Of a stretch of DNA of 54,360 nt, positions 42,255 through 51,459 are shown in pieces. The DNA lies in assembly GCA_903909815.1 (NCBI GenBank), contig CAIVXG010000241.1, positions 1 through 54,360 on the forward strand. The letters run 5' to 3'. A program made the position numbers and the translations under genes. Under the pieces are notes generated by a model, which was given only the letters and a program-made list of their open reading frames with translations, ran no database searches and was not told the origin of the DNA. The first letter of the stretch is position 1. The number at the start of each line of letters is the position of its first letter. This DNA is from an uncultured beta proteobacterium (GTDB lineage Bacteria > Pseudomonadota > Gammaproteobacteria > Burkholderiales > Burkholderiaceae_C).

Positions 42255-42904
42255 GGCATGAGGCCCTCGGCGGTGAGGTGAAGAATTCGATCCGCCGTGG
42301 CAGCCGCCTCCAGCGAGTGCGTGACCAAGATGCCGATGGCGCCGGCTTCATGCACGCGCGCGCTGAACAGCCGCAGCACCTTGGCCCCGTTTGTCGGGTC
42401 CAGATTGCCGGTGGGCTCATCGGCCAGCACCAGGGAAGGGCGATGCACCAGCGCCCGGGCAATCGCCACGCGTTGCATTTCTCCACCGGAGAGTTCGCGC
42501 GGCCAACTCGCGCTGCGCTCACCCAGACCCACGGCTTCGAGCAACAGTTGTGCCGCTCCCTCGGCAGCTTTGCCGTTCACACCCTGCAGCCAAAGGGGCA
42601 GCGCAACGTTTTGGGCTACGGTGAGGTGAGGCAGCACGTGAAAGGCCTGAAACACGAAGCCCATCTTCTCCCGTCGCACCTGCGTGAGAGCATCGTCGTG
42701 CAGCGTCGCATAGTCGACGCCGTCGAGCACCAATCGGCCGCCGTCGGCTCGGTCCAGTCCCGCGATCAGGTTGAGCAAAGTCGATTTCCCCACCCCTGAC
42801 GCCCCCACGATGGCGATGTATTCGCCCGGATTCAATCGCAACGACACCTGGCGCAGCACCGTGCGGCTGCCAAATTGGCGGGATAGGTTCTCAATTTCGA
42901 GCAT
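42251..42904 (-). CDS. ABC transporter ATP-binding protein, LolD/MacB type
   Basis: ABC ATPase of 217 aa. Walker A GASGVGKS is at 34-41, signature LSGGE at 138-142 and Walker B LVLADE at 158-163, followed by PTGNLD, which marks the LolD/MacB/FtsE class. It powers the FtsX-type permease encoded directly downstream with a 4-bp overlap. The three genes together resemble the AttEFGH export system. The class is clear; the substrate is unknown. Confidence 0.92.
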   Translation of the reverse strand: MLEIENLSRQFGSRTVLRQVSLRLNPGEYIAIVGASGVGKSTLLNLIAGLDRADGGRLVLDGVDYATLHDDALTQVRREKMGFVFQAFHVLPHLTVAQNVALPLWLQGVNGKAAEGAAQLLLEAVGLGERSASWPRELSGGEMQRVAIARALVHRPSLVLADEPTGNLDPTNGAKVLRLFSARVHEAGAIGILVTHSLEAAATADRILHLTAEGLMP

Positions 42905-42921
42905 GGCGCTACTATGGCAGA

Positions 42922-43182
42922 TCAGCGATCTGCGCGCCGACGGTCGGGGGCGCTCTTGCGCGGTTCAAAAAAGAAGGATGACGCCACTTCGTGCCCGACG
43001 CTGGCCTGCCGGACGCGCTACCGGTCTTGCGCCGAGAGTTTCACCGCCAGCGCTGTGGTGGCTGCGCCCAGGGTAGCGATGCGTCCATCGACGCCAGCAC
43101 ATGGGCGCGTGCGCAGACCCGGTGTGTCCAGGTTGCACTGCTGAAGTCGCCACAGGCCGGCGACGACAGGTGAGACTTGCAT
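42922..43182 (-). pseudogene. Relic of a YdhF-type aldo/keto reductase
   Basis: An 87-codon frame on the minus strand joins the N-terminus of an aldo/keto reductase to its C-terminus. It begins MQVSPVVAGLWRLQQCNLDT, matching the conserved start where E. coli YdhF reads VMGYWRLMDWN. It then runs into GRIATLGAATTALAVKLSAQD, an in-frame TAG (43020-43018) and RVRQASVGHEVASS, matching the YdhF end SGKIERVRAAVEA ... QQWFRIRKAALGYDVP. The stop falls where Trp-Phe/Tyr is expected. About 240 residues of the barrel are missing. It fills the 288-bp gap between the ABC ATPase and peptidase genes. The alignment is by eye and from memory of the family. Confidence 0.6.
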
Positions 43183-43192
43183 GTTGGCGCTA

Positions 43193-45364
43193 TCAGTTGG
43201 CGGCGTCGGTCTTGCCCATTTGCCACAGCAGGAAGCTGTAGATGTCGGCGTACATGGCGTCGCGCTGCGTGGCCGTGCTGCCCATGCCGTGACCGGCCTG
43301 GGCGTCCAGGCGCAGCAGCACCGGTTTGCTGCTGCTGCTGGCCGCCTGCAAACGCGCCGCTGCCTTGGCGCTGTGCCAGACATCCACCCGCGGATCGTTC
43401 AGCCCGTGGATCAGCAGCACCGCCGGGTAGGCCGTGCCGTCGACGATGTGGTGGTAGCTGCTCATCTCGAGCAGGCCGGAAAATTCGTCGGCGTTCTTGC
43501 TGCTGCCGAACTCGGAAATATTGGTGATGCCGTTGGCGCTTTCCTCGGCGCGCACCATGTCCATGTCGCCCACGTTGAAGATCGCCGCAGCGAACAGTTG
43601 TGGCGCCGAGGTCACGCTGCGCCCGACAAAGGTGCCGCCCGCACTGGTGCCGGACACGGCCAGCGTTCTGGGCGTCGCATAGCCCTGCGCGATCAGGTAT
43701 TGGGCGCAAGCGATACCGTCCTTCCATGTGTTGGGCTTGGTGGCCTTGAAGCCGGCCAGATGCCAGGGCTGGCCATAAACCCCGCTGCCCCGGATATTGG
43801 GCAGGGCCAGTACGCCGCCGCGTTCAATCCATACCATCTGGGCCGGGCTGAAATGCGCGGTTTCGGAAAAACCATAGGCACCGTAGCCATCCAGCAAGGT
43901 CGGGTTATTGCCGTCGCGTTGCAATCCCTTCTTGTGCAGGATCGTCATCGGCACCCCCACGCCGTCGTGGCTTGCCACTTTGACCTCGGTGATCTCCAGT
44001 TCGGGCACGCTTGGCATCGGCACTTGGGCGCGGATGCCCGTGTCCACCGAGGTGCTGCGGCGCAACTGGTAGGTCAGCGGCAAACGGTCCCATCCCGAGA
44101 GCGTGTACAGCAGGTCGTCGTAGGCATGTGCTGGGTCGTCGTGCAGGTCGGCGGCGCCCGTAACGGGCAGGGCGACAATCTGACCCACCGGGTCGTGTAC
44201 GGCGTGACGCCGAATGCCGATAGTGGTGCCTTCGCGCACCGCAGTCATGACGGCGTTGCGCGTCAAGACAAAGCCCTCGAGCACACCATCCGCGGGCGCA
44301 GTGGCCACTTCTTGCGCCCGCGCCAGATCAGGCTGGCGCATGTCCAGCTTCATCACCTTGTAGCGTGGCGCGCCCTGATAGGTGCGGTAGTAGAGATCGT
44401 TGCCACGCAGTTGGATGTCGACGATCTTGTCGGCAAACGCGGAGATCTTTTTCCACTGGATAGGGGTCCGTTTCAGATCGCTCACATGCGCCACAAACAG
44501 CGAGCCTTCGGGCACGGTGGTGTCGGTGGTGCGGGCCACCATCCAGGGGCTGCCGGGGGCGAACGTGATCGCGCCCACGTCCAGACGGGCCAACCCCAGA
44601 TCGCGCGTGACCGTGGGGCCGAACACGGGTCTGGCCTTGGCCTGCCCCGGTTTGAGCCAGAGCACGCGGCTGTCCAGATAGGTTTCGGTCTCGGGGTCGC
44701 CCGGTTTAAGCGCCTTGAGTTGGTTGAAAGTGAGGGATCGACTGTCGGGCAGCCAGTTCACCAGCGACTCCGGCACGCGGGCGATCGGTCGACCCACGCG
44801 CTTTCCTGTGGTCAGGTTCAGGATGTAGAGCGATGCGTCTTCCGATCCGCCCGCGGACATGCCGTAGGCCACGTACTTTCCGTCCCAGGAAGGCACGAAG
44901 TAATTGATGGCATGCGGCACGCCAGTGCGTCGGGCCTCGATCTCGGGATCGGCCAAGATCTTTTCGCCACCGCGCAGGCCGATGCGCATGACGAGTTTGA
45001 ATTGCTTTTCGCCACTGCCGCGCTTGAGGTAGTAGATGCGATCAGCGGGCATGCGTACCAGGGCACTGAGTTTGTCGCCACTGGCGGCGGAGAGCTCGGC
45101 GATGCGCTTTTCCAGGGCGTCGCGGCCCGCGATGCGGTCCAGAGTCTGGCGTGCGTATTCGCCCTGCCCCTGAAGCCAGGCCTGCACCTCGGGATCCTTG
45201 AGATTTTCGAAATAGCGGTAGGGGTCGTGCACCGTGACGCCATGCAGTGTCTGCACCACATCGCGCACCGGGGCCACGGGCGGGGCGGCCATGACGCTCG
45301 GGGCCACGCTGGCGAACAGTAGGCTGAGCGCCATGCGGCGCAGTGTCAAGGTGTCGAAGGTCAT
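43193..45364 (-). CDS. Secreted prolyl oligopeptidase-family serine peptidase (S9)
   Basis: Peptidase S9A-type protein of 723 aa, the family's usual length, with a signal peptide (about 1-27, ending VMA before APPVAP). An N-terminal beta-propeller (about 80-440) is followed by an alpha/beta hydrolase domain. The nucleophile is Ser574 in GTSAGG; the Asp in HGLNDPRVD and His in GHGMGS complete the triad near the end. Expected to cleave small proline-containing peptides in the periplasm; exported S9A enzymes also accept other residues. It appears to be transcribed alone. The relic of an aldo/keto reductase starts 10 bp downstream. Confidence 0.9.
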   Translation of the reverse strand: MTFDTLTLRRMALSLLFASVAPSVMAAPPVAPVRDVVQTLHGVTVHDPYRYFENLKDPEVQAWLQGQGEYARQTLDRIAGRDALEKRIAELSAASGDKLSALVRMPADRIYYLKRGSGEKQFKLVMRIGLRGGEKILADPEIEARRTGVPHAINYFVPSWDGKYVAYGMSAGGSEDASLYILNLTTGKRVGRPIARVPESLVNWLPDSRSLTFNQLKALKPGDPETETYLDSRVLWLKPGQAKARPVFGPTVTRDLGLARLDVGAITFAPGSPWMVARTTDTTVPEGSLFVAHVSDLKRTPIQWKKISAFADKIVDIQLRGNDLYYRTYQGAPRYKVMKLDMRQPDLARAQEVATAPADGVLEGFVLTRNAVMTAVREGTTIGIRRHAVHDPVGQIVALPVTGAADLHDDPAHAYDDLLYTLSGWDRLPLTYQLRRSTSVDTGIRAQVPMPSVPELEITEVKVASHDGVGVPMTILHKKGLQRDGNNPTLLDGYGAYGFSETAHFSPAQMVWIERGGVLALPNIRGSGVYGQPWHLAGFKATKPNTWKDGIACAQYLIAQGYATPRTLAVSGTSAGGTFVGRSVTSAPQLFAAAIFNVGDMDMVRAEESANGITNISEFGSSKNADEFSGLLEMSSYHHIVDGTAYPAVLLIHGLNDPRVDVWHSAKAAARLQAASSSSKPVLLRLDAQAGHGMGSTATQRDAMYADIYSFLLWQMGKTDAAN

Positions 45365-45394
45365 GGTGAATCCTAAAGGGGTGCAGAGTGAATT

Positions 45395-46519
45395 CTAGGC
45401 AGTAAGCAGGCGCGACGGGCTCAGCATCTCGGGTGTGAGTCCGAAGTCGGCGATGGCTCGGGGCAAGGGCAGGCCACGCGCCAGCGCCGCACAGGCTTCA
45501 CCCATCGCGGCCGAGGTCTGGATACCGTAGCCGCCCTGTGCGGCGAGCCAGAAGAAGCCTGGCGCTGCGGCGTCAAAGCCGCCCACCAGATCGCCATCGG
45601 CGACAAAGGAGCGCAGTCCGGCCCAGGTCCGGCTTGGGCGGCGGATCTGCAGCACAGTCATCTCTTCGATGCTTTGGATGCCCAGCGCAATGTCGCGTTC
45701 CTCAGGCTGCACGTCCTGCGGCGGCACCGGGTCGGCATTCGCGGGCGAGCCCAGCAACTGTCCGGCGTCGGGCTTCAAGTACCAGGATTCGTCCACGCCT
45801 ATGCACATCGGCCAATGGCCACAATCCACGCTCGCAGGGGGCGCAAACACAAACGCCGAGCGGCGCTTTGGGCTCAGGCCGATGGGGGCGACCCCGGCCA
45901 GCGCAGCGATCTGGTCGCACCACGCGCCCGCGGCGTTGATGACGACCTGGGTTGGGTAGGTCGTGTCGCCGGCGCACACCTGCCATTGGGCGCCAGTGCG
46001 TGTCAACGAGCGCACCTCCGCGTTGCACACCACTTGCCCGCCGTGGCGACGCAGGCCGCGCAGATAGCCCTGGTGCAGGCTGTGCACGTCCATGTCCAGC
46101 GCATCAGGCGCGTGGATGGCACCCAGCACCTGCTCGGCGCGCAGTGCGGGCAGCAGCGAGCAGGTCTGGGCCGCGTCCAGTCGCTGCGCCTGCACACTCA
46201 TGCTGTGCAGCAAGCCCCACTCCTGCTCCAGCAGATCTTCCTGTCCGGGACGCGCGATGATCAAAGCGCCACGCGGCGAAAGAATCGACTGTTCGCTGAA
46301 ACCCGCTGGAGGATGTTCGAAAAAGGCCCGACTGGCCATGGTGAGTGCGCGCACCTGCGGTGTGCCATAGCTCTCTATGAACATCGCCGCCGAGCGTCCG
46401 GTGGTGTGGTAGCCGGGTTGGGACTCGCGCTCCAGCAGCGTCACGCGGCCATGCGGCGCGAGGAAGTAGGCGATGGATGCGCCCGCGATACCGCCGCCGA
46501 TGATGAGGAAGTCAGACAT
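45395..46519 (-). CDS. FAD-dependent oxidoreductase, DAO family
   Basis: D-amino-acid-oxidase/glycine-oxidase-type flavoprotein of 374 aa. FAD motif IIGGGIAGASIAYFLAPHG is near 6-24, the GRSAAM substrate-side segment follows near 42-47, and the C-terminal GGYGIQTSAAMGEA closes the FAD fold. Relatives oxidise N-substituted glycines, D-amino acids or 2-hydroxyacids. Its start overlaps the end of an SDR gene by 8 bp, so the two are translated together. The substrate is not evident. Confidence 0.88.
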   Translation of the reverse strand: MSDFLIIGGGIAGASIAYFLAPHGRVTLLERESQPGYHTTGRSAAMFIESYGTPQVRALTMASRAFFEHPPAGFSEQSILSPRGALIIARPGQEDLLEQEWGLLHSMSVQAQRLDAAQTCSLLPALRAEQVLGAIHAPDALDMDVHSLHQGYLRGLRRHGGQVVCNAEVRSLTRTGAQWQVCAGDTTYPTQVVINAAGAWCDQIAALAGVAPIGLSPKRRSAFVFAPPASVDCGHWPMCIGVDESWYLKPDAGQLLGSPANADPVPPQDVQPEERDIALGIQSIEEMTVLQIRRPSRTWAGLRSFVADGDLVGGFDAAAPGFFWLAAQGGYGIQTSAAMGEACAALARGLPLPRAIADFGLTPEMLSPSRLLTA

Positions 46520-47270
46520 CCCTCACGTCCGCGACCGGGTTCGCTCCAAAATCTGCACGGGCCAGATAGGCCAGAACGCGTGCGGCGGCGTCGGTGGGGG
46601 ATGCGAGCAACCCCTTGTCCTTGAGCGCAGCGAAGTTGTCGCGCTCGGGGAAAGCAGCAGCGTTGGCGCCGCGCAATTGCACTTGCATGTCGGTGTCGAT
46701 CACCCCCGGCGCCAGCGAGCAGACCAAGGCGGCGCGCGGCTTTTGTGCCTCGTCCAGCGCCAGGCAGCGCGTGAAGTGGTCCATGCCGGCCTTGGCCGCG
46801 CAGTACCCCGCTTGCGAGGCCATGGCGCGCCGGCCCAGGCCCGAGGAGATGTTGAGCACGCGCCGCTGCGCGCTCCAGCCCTCGGTGCAGCGCAGGAAGG
46901 TGGCTGTGAGCAGCAGCGGTGCCTCCAGACCGACGCGCAGCGCGATCGCCAGATCGTGGGCGCTGGACTGACTCAGTGGCATGATGGGCGGAATGACGCC
47001 CGCGTTGTTGATCAGCGTGGTCTGGCCAAAGCGGCTCGAGGGCTGATCGCGCAGCCAGGTGGACAGGCGCAGGCAGGCCTGCTCGCCATCGGCCAGGTCC
47101 TGCTGCCACTGCAGCAACGGCACACCCGCCGCCTTGGCCGCGTGCTCGAGTATCTGACTGGACTGGCGCGAAATGCAAAGGAGTTGTTGGCCCGGTTGCA
47201 GCAGCTGCAGCGCCAGCTCCAAGCCCATGCCGCGCGAGGCGCCGGTGATGATGGTGAGTTCCTGTGTCAT
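46512..47270 (-). CDS. Short-chain dehydrogenase/reductase, sepiapterin-reductase-like
   Basis: SDR of 252 aa. TGASRGMG is at about 10-17, NNAG in the middle, and the catalytic Ser-Tyr-Lys are in ISSGLGRR and YCAAK. The start at 47270 is chosen because AAGGAG lies just upstream; the open frame continues 24 codons further without a site. SAPGVIDTDMQ after the active site resembles the sepiapterin/benzil reductase branch. It is the first gene of a two-gene unit with the FAD-dependent oxidoreductase, suggesting consecutive redox steps. Confidence 0.87.
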   Translation of the reverse strand: MTQELTIITGASRGMGLELALQLLQPGQQLLCISRQSSQILEHAAKAAGVPLLQWQQDLADGEQACLRLSTWLRDQPSSRFGQTTLINNAGVIPPIMPLSQSSAHDLAIALRVGLEAPLLLTATFLRCTEGWSAQRRVLNISSGLGRRAMASQAGYCAAKAGMDHFTRCLALDEAQKPRAALVCSLAPGVIDTDMQVQLRGANAAAFPERDNFAALKDKGLLASPTDAAARVLAYLARADFGANPVADVRDV

Positions 47271-47400
47271 GGCGTGTTCTCCTTGGGGCGTATTGTTCAC
47301 CAAGATACCGCTGTCCCGCAAAGAACAGCCGAGATCCGACAATCAGTTGGAGACAGAGCAAAACTCGCGGCGCGTAGTTCTTGGTCTGTCCCGCAAAGTC

Positions 47401-48066
47401 TCAGAAAGGCGGCGGACTTTCGAACAGCAGTGCTGCTCCCGTCACGGGATGCGTCAACGCCAGGCGCCAGGCGTGCAGCAGCAGGCGGGTCGCGTGTTGC
47501 GCCTGCTGCGCGTCGGCGTAGAGCCGGTCGCCCAGGATCGGATGGCCCAGGGCCTTCAGGTGCACCCGCAGTTGATGGCTGCGTCCGGTGAGCGGTTCGA
47601 GTTCCAGGCGCGTGGCAGTCGGAGGTGCGTGCGCATTTGCCGCAAAGGCGTGCCAGCTCGGATCCGGGCTCAGGATGCGCCAGCGCGTGCAACTGGACTT
47701 GCCGTGCTCGGCGTCGATCACGCGCAGCGGGCGGTTGGGCCAGTCCAGCGCGATCGGTAGATCGATCTGCCCCCAGGGTGTGCGCGGCGGCGCCACCGTG
47801 CCGTGCACCAGCGCGAGGTAGCGCTTGTGCACCAGCCGCTGCGCGAAGGCATCGCTCAAAGTCCGCTGCACCGCCTTGCTGCGCGCCATCAACAGCAGGC
47901 CCGAAGTCGCCTGGTCCAGCCGATGCACCACCAGCGCGTCGGGCCAAACGGCCTGCGCGCGTGACGCCAGGCAGTCCTGCTTGTCGGCACCGCGCCCGGG
48001 CACCGTGAGCAGGCCCGCGGGCTTGTCCAGCACCAGCAGCGCATCGTCGATGTAGAGCGGGTGCAT
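47401..48066 (-). CDS. rluA: Pseudouridine synthase, RluA family
   Basis: RluA-type 23S rRNA/tRNA pseudouridine synthase, 221 aa from the chosen start. The catalytic Asp is in HRLDQATSG (residue 51), and LEPLTGRSHQLRVHLKALGHPILGD is the family's second signature. In E. coli RluA modifies 23S U746 and tRNA U32. The start is put at 48066 (MHPLYIDD) because the upstream in-frame ATG at 48078 lies within the arm of a palindromic repeat. Neither start has a good ribosome site. Confidence 0.9.
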   Translation of the reverse strand: MHPLYIDDALLVLDKPAGLLTVPGRGADKQDCLASRAQAVWPDALVVHRLDQATSGLLLMARSKAVQRTLSDAFAQRLVHKRYLALVHGTVAPPRTPWGQIDLPIALDWPNRPLRVIDAEHGKSSCTRWRILSPDPSWHAFAANAHAPPTATRLELEPLTGRSHQLRVHLKALGHPILGDRLYADAQQAQHATRLLLHAWRLALTHPVTGAALLFESPPPF

Positions 48067-48073
48067 GGAATCG

Positions 48074-48189
48074 GTCATTGCGAGGAGCGTAAGCGACGCG
48101 GCAATCCACTCAACCCGTCATTGCTAGCGTAGCGCGGCAATCCAGGCCGCTCAAGCATGGATTGCCACGGCCTGCGGCCTCGCAATGAC
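48074..48189. repeat. Palindromic intergenic repeat, copy 3
   Basis: A 116-bp composite of the same family. GTCATTGCGAG at the left end pairs with CTCGCAATGAC at the right, with internal GCGGCAATCCA, a second half-arm CGTCATTGCTAGCG, and ATGGATTGCCACGG. It lies between miaA and rluA and touches the 5' end of rluA: the ATG at 48078 is part of the arm. Confidence 0.85.
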
Positions 48190-48223
48190 GAGGGTACTTG
48201 GGCCATTGCCTGCAAAGGATGCT

Positions 48224-49234
48224 TCATGGCGCTGCGAGAGGGAGGCGCTGCAAATGAGCCAGCGCCAGCACCTGGGGCAACGCGTCCGGCGCGTCGCAAA
48301 AAACCACGCGGCGCTGCGGCATGGAGCGCAGCCAGGTGATCTGGCGTTTGGCCAGCTGGCGCGTGGCGAAGATGCCCTTGTCGCGCAGGGTGGCAAGTTC
48401 GGCAGCGTCCAGATCGCGTGGCGACTCCAACGTGCGCGCCTGATGTGCATCCAATGCATCCCATGTCTGTCGGTAGCCCACGCAGCGCATGGAGGGCAGG
48501 TCGTGAGCCAAATCGCCGCGGGCGCGCAGCGCCTTCACCTCATCGATCAGGCCGGCTGCCAGCATTGCATCAAAACGCTGCGCGATGCGCTCATGCAGCC
48601 AGGCGCGCTGCCGCGGTTCCAGCGAGATCAGTGGCAACTCACCCATCCCATGCAGGCGGCGTTCTTGGTCCTTGGCGGCGTGCAATGCCGACAGCGTTTG
48701 GCCTGACACATGAAACACTTCGAGCGCGCGCTGGATGCGCTGTGAATCGTTGGCAGCCAGACGCGCCGCAGTCACCGGGTCGACCCGGGCCAGTTCGGCG
48801 TGCATGGCCGGCCAGCCCAGCGCCTGGGCCTGGGCTTCGAGTTCGGCGCGCACGGCGGGGTCAGCGGGCGGCAGTGCGTCCAGGCCCTGAAACAGCGCCT
48901 TGAAGTAGAGCATGGTTCCGCCCACCAGCAACGCCAGGTGGCCACGCGCATTGATCTGCGCTACGAGCGCCTGTGCGTCCGCGGCAAACTCGGCGGCGCT
49001 GTAGGCCTGCAGCGGGTCGCGGATGTCGATCAGGTGGTGCGGCACGGCCGCGAGCTCTGCCGCGCTGGGCTTGGCGGTGCCGATGTCCATGCCGCGGTAC
49101 ACCAGGGCCGAATCCACGCTGATGATTTCTACCTGGCCCGGCAGTTGCCGCGCGATCGCGAAGGCGGCGGCGGTCTTGCCCGATGCGGTGGGGCCGGCCA
49201 GACACAGGGCGCGCACGCTGAGGACAGCGCTCAT
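48224..49234 (-). CDS. miaA: tRNA dimethylallyltransferase
   Basis: MiaA, 336 aa. It adds the dimethylallyl group to A37 of tRNAs reading UNN codons. The P-loop GPTASGKT is at 14-21 and [16 protein letters not shown] follows at about 40-55, both family signatures; [22 protein letters not shown] and [10 protein letters not shown] lie in the C-terminal part. The start overlaps the stop of the Bcr/CflA pump (ATGA at 49231-49234), so 49234 is chosen over a longer frame that runs back through the pump gene. Confidence 0.96.
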   Translation of the reverse strand: MSAVLSVRALCLAGPTASGKTAAAFAIARQLPGQVEIISVDSALVYRGMDIGTAKPSAAELAAVPHHLIDIRDPLQAYSAAEFAADAQALVAQINARGHLALLVGGTMLYFKALFQGLDALPPADPAVRAELEAQAQALGWPAMHAELARVDPVTAARLAANDSQRIQRALEVFHVSGQTLSALHAAKDQERRLHGMGELPLISLEPRQRAWLHERIAQRFDAMLAAGLIDEVKALRARGDLAHDLPSMRCVGYRQTWDALDAHQARTLESPRDLDAAELATLRDKGIFATRQLAKRQITWLRSMPQRRVVFCDAPDALPQVLALAHLQRLPLAAP

Positions 49235-50484
49235 GGCCGTATCGAAAGCCCGCGGTCGTGGCGCTGCACCAGGGTCCAGGCCGATACCGCGACACAGACG
49301 CTCCAGAACCACACGCCATTGGTCAGTGGCAGCACCGTGCCGTCCATGTTCAGGCCCAGCCAACTGCCCATGGCGAACGCGGCCAGCATCATCAGGAAGC
49401 CGTTCAGCGCCGAGGCCGCCCCGGCAGCATGCGGAAAGGGCCCGACCGCGCCGCTTTGGCCACAGGGCTGGTGTATGCCGTGCCCGACCATGAACAGGTA
49501 GAACGGCGGCAACAGCGTCCACACGCTATGCCAGCCCGCCAGCGCCATGCCGCCCATGAGGGTGCCCGCTGTGAGCGTGAGACCACCGGCGATGGCCAGT
49601 GTGCGGTGCACGCCCAGGCGCGCCAGCAGGCGCCGGCACAGCAGTGTTCCAAGAATGTAGGAAATGGACGAGAAGAACATCACCAGTCCAAACTGCGGCT
49701 TGCTCAGGCCCAGCACCTGGATGAAGACAAAGGATGACGACGCCAGAAAGGTGAAGAGGCCGGCGTAAGAGCAGACTGACAGCGCCGAGAACGCGACAAA
49801 CGTAGGGTGGCGCAGGATGTGCCACCAGTTGTTTGCCAGCGTGCGAACCTGCAGAGCACGCGGATTCCTGCGGGTCACGGTTTCTTCAAAGCGCCAGAAG
49901 ATGATGGCCAGGGTGGTGAAGGAACACAGGGCCAGCGTGAACAGCACGGCGCGCCAGTCCATCCATTGCGCCAGCGCTCCGCCCACGGGTGCCGCCAGAC
50001 AGGCGATGATGCCCAGACCGGTCAGTCCCTTGGACATGACGCGTGCGCCGTCCGCCGGTTGATACAGGTCGCGCACGATGGCGCGCGCGCACATCACGGC
50101 CGCGCCCATGGCCGCGCCCTGCAGTGCGCGCCACAGGATCAGCCACGCCATGCTCGGTGCCATGGCACAGGCCAGGGCCGAGAGAACATAGGCGCCCAGG
50201 CCCCAGAGCAGAATCGGTCGGCGTCCAAAGCGATCCGACAGCGGCCCCCAGATCAGTTGCGAACAGCCAAAGGCCAGCAACAAAGCGGTGAGCGTGAGCT
50301 GCGCCTGCGACAGGCTTGCACCGAAGCCCTGGGTCAGCGCGGGCAGGGCGGGCAGGTACATGTCGGTGGTGAGGGGCTGCAGGCCCAGCAGCAGCGACAG
50401 CAGCAACACGATGAGTCCGGGGGACATGGCGTGGGCCGCGACAGCGTGCGCGTGCGCGCCTGAACCCGAGGGGGAATGTGACAT
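49231..50484 (-). CDS. Bcr/CflA-family drug efflux MFS transporter
   Basis: Twelve-helix multidrug MFS protein of 417 aa. Bcr/CflA traits: [16 protein letters not shown] after helix 1, [21 protein letters not shown] between helices 2 and 3, and [23 protein letters not shown] in helix 4. It exports hydrophobic compounds or dipeptides by proton antiport. It is the first gene of a pair with miaA, an association found in this group of bacteria. It is divergent from the helical unknown gene at 50575. Confidence 0.9.
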   Translation of the reverse strand: MSHSPSGSGAHAHAVAAHAMSPGLIVLLLSLLLGLQPLTTDMYLPALPALTQGFGASLSQAQLTLTALLLAFGCSQLIWGPLSDRFGRRPILLWGLGAYVLSALACAMAPSMAWLILWRALQGAAMGAAVMCARAIVRDLYQPADGARVMSKGLTGLGIIACLAAPVGGALAQWMDWRAVLFTLALCSFTTLAIIFWRFEETVTRRNPRALQVRTLANNWWHILRHPTFVAFSALSVCSYAGLFTFLASSSFVFIQVLGLSKPQFGLVMFFSSISYILGTLLCRRLLARLGVHRTLAIAGGLTLTAGTLMGGMALAGWHSVWTLLPPFYLFMVGHGIHQPCGQSGAVGPFPHAAGAASALNGFLMMLAAFAMGSWLGLNMDGTVLPLTNGVWFWSVCVAVSAWTLVQRHDRGLSIRP

Positions 50485-50574
50485 GCGCCGGAGCGTACCA
50501 GATGGCCTGCGAGGTCAAGGGCAGGCCCCGCTCCAAGCACTTAAGATGGAGTTCATCCTGCAACGAGATACCGC

Positions 50575-51444
50575 ATGAACTTCGAACAATTTATGGAACA
50601 GGCCTGGAGCACCCATGGCGACAACGCCTACGCTGTGGGCGAGCAGCTCAAGGGCGCGCGTACCCTGCTGACGCAGTCGCCGCAGGTGGCGGCTCTGGCG
50701 CGCATCCTGGAACATGTCTTGGGTGAGCACCTGGGCGACTGGAGCAGCGCGCAGAGCGAATTGGCGCTGCTGCGGCAACATCCACTGTGTCAAGACGACC
50801 CTCAGGCCCTGAGCGCCGTGCGCGTGGCGCAGGCGGCCTTGTCGCTGGCGCAGGGCTTGGTGCCCGAAGGCGCCAAGCTCACGGACGAGGAGCGCGTGCG
50901 TGCCCTTGCAACCGCGAGCGCGATCTGCCTGGGACGCGGCGAGTTGGGCAACGCCTCAGACCTGCTTGCGTTGTGTTTGAAGCTGGTGGCACTGTTGCCG
51001 CCAGGGAGCGCTGGCTTTCAGCGTTCGCTCGCGGTGGCCGCCAACAATCTGGCGTGCGCCCTGGGCGAGTTGAAGCTGCGCAGCGAGGAGCAGGTCGACC
51101 AGATGATCCAGGCCGCTCAGGCGGCGCGCCAGTGTTGGCAACAGGCCGGAACCTGGCTTGAAATCCAGCGTGCCGAGTACGTGCTGGCGAAATCCTTTCT
51201 TCGCGCGGGCAAGATACCGCAGGCGGCGAGCCACGCGGTGGAATGCCTGAACCTGTGCCGGGCCAACGATGCCGCACCGTTTGAATTGTTTTTTGCGCAC
51301 GAAATGGCCGCTCTTTCGGCCCAGGCCCTGGGCTATGGCGCGGCCTTTGAAGCGGCGCGGCAATCGGCACTGCAGGCCTTTGTTGCGCTCGATGCGCAGG
51401 TTCAGGCCGCGTGCCAGGCCGAACGCGACGCGCTGCTGGCTTGA
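50575..51444 (+). CDS. Conserved hypothetical, TPR-like helical protein
   Basis: Protein of 289 aa that I do not recognise. It is almost entirely helical, rich in Ala, Leu and Gln, with several helix-turn-helix pairs of roughly 34-40 residues resembling TPR repeats (for example ALATASAICLGRGELGNASDLLALCLKL, and AEYVLAKSFLRAGKIPQAASHAVECLNLC). No signal peptide or membrane segment. A scaffold or partner-binding role is plausible. It lies between the divergent pump and convergent mutL (15 bp apart). Confidence 0.7.
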   Translation: MNFEQFMEQAWSTHGDNAYAVGEQLKGARTLLTQSPQVAALARILEHVLGEHLGDWSSAQSELALLRQHPLCQDDPQALSAVRVAQAALSLAQGLVPEGAKLTDEERVRALATASAICLGRGELGNASDLLALCLKLVALLPPGSAGFQRSLAVAANNLACALGELKLRSEEQVDQMIQAAQAARQCWQQAGTWLEIQRAEYVLAKSFLRAGKIPQAASHAVECLNLCRANDAAPFELFFAHEMAALSAQALGYGAAFEAARQSALQAFVALDAQVQAACQAERDALLA

Positions 51445-51459
51445 GCCAACGCGCAGTGC

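Noticed and set aside
43181-45322. Plus-strand open frame of 713 codons opposite the S9 peptidase
   Set aside because: Antisense to a peptidase with signal peptide and catalytic triad; no independent support.
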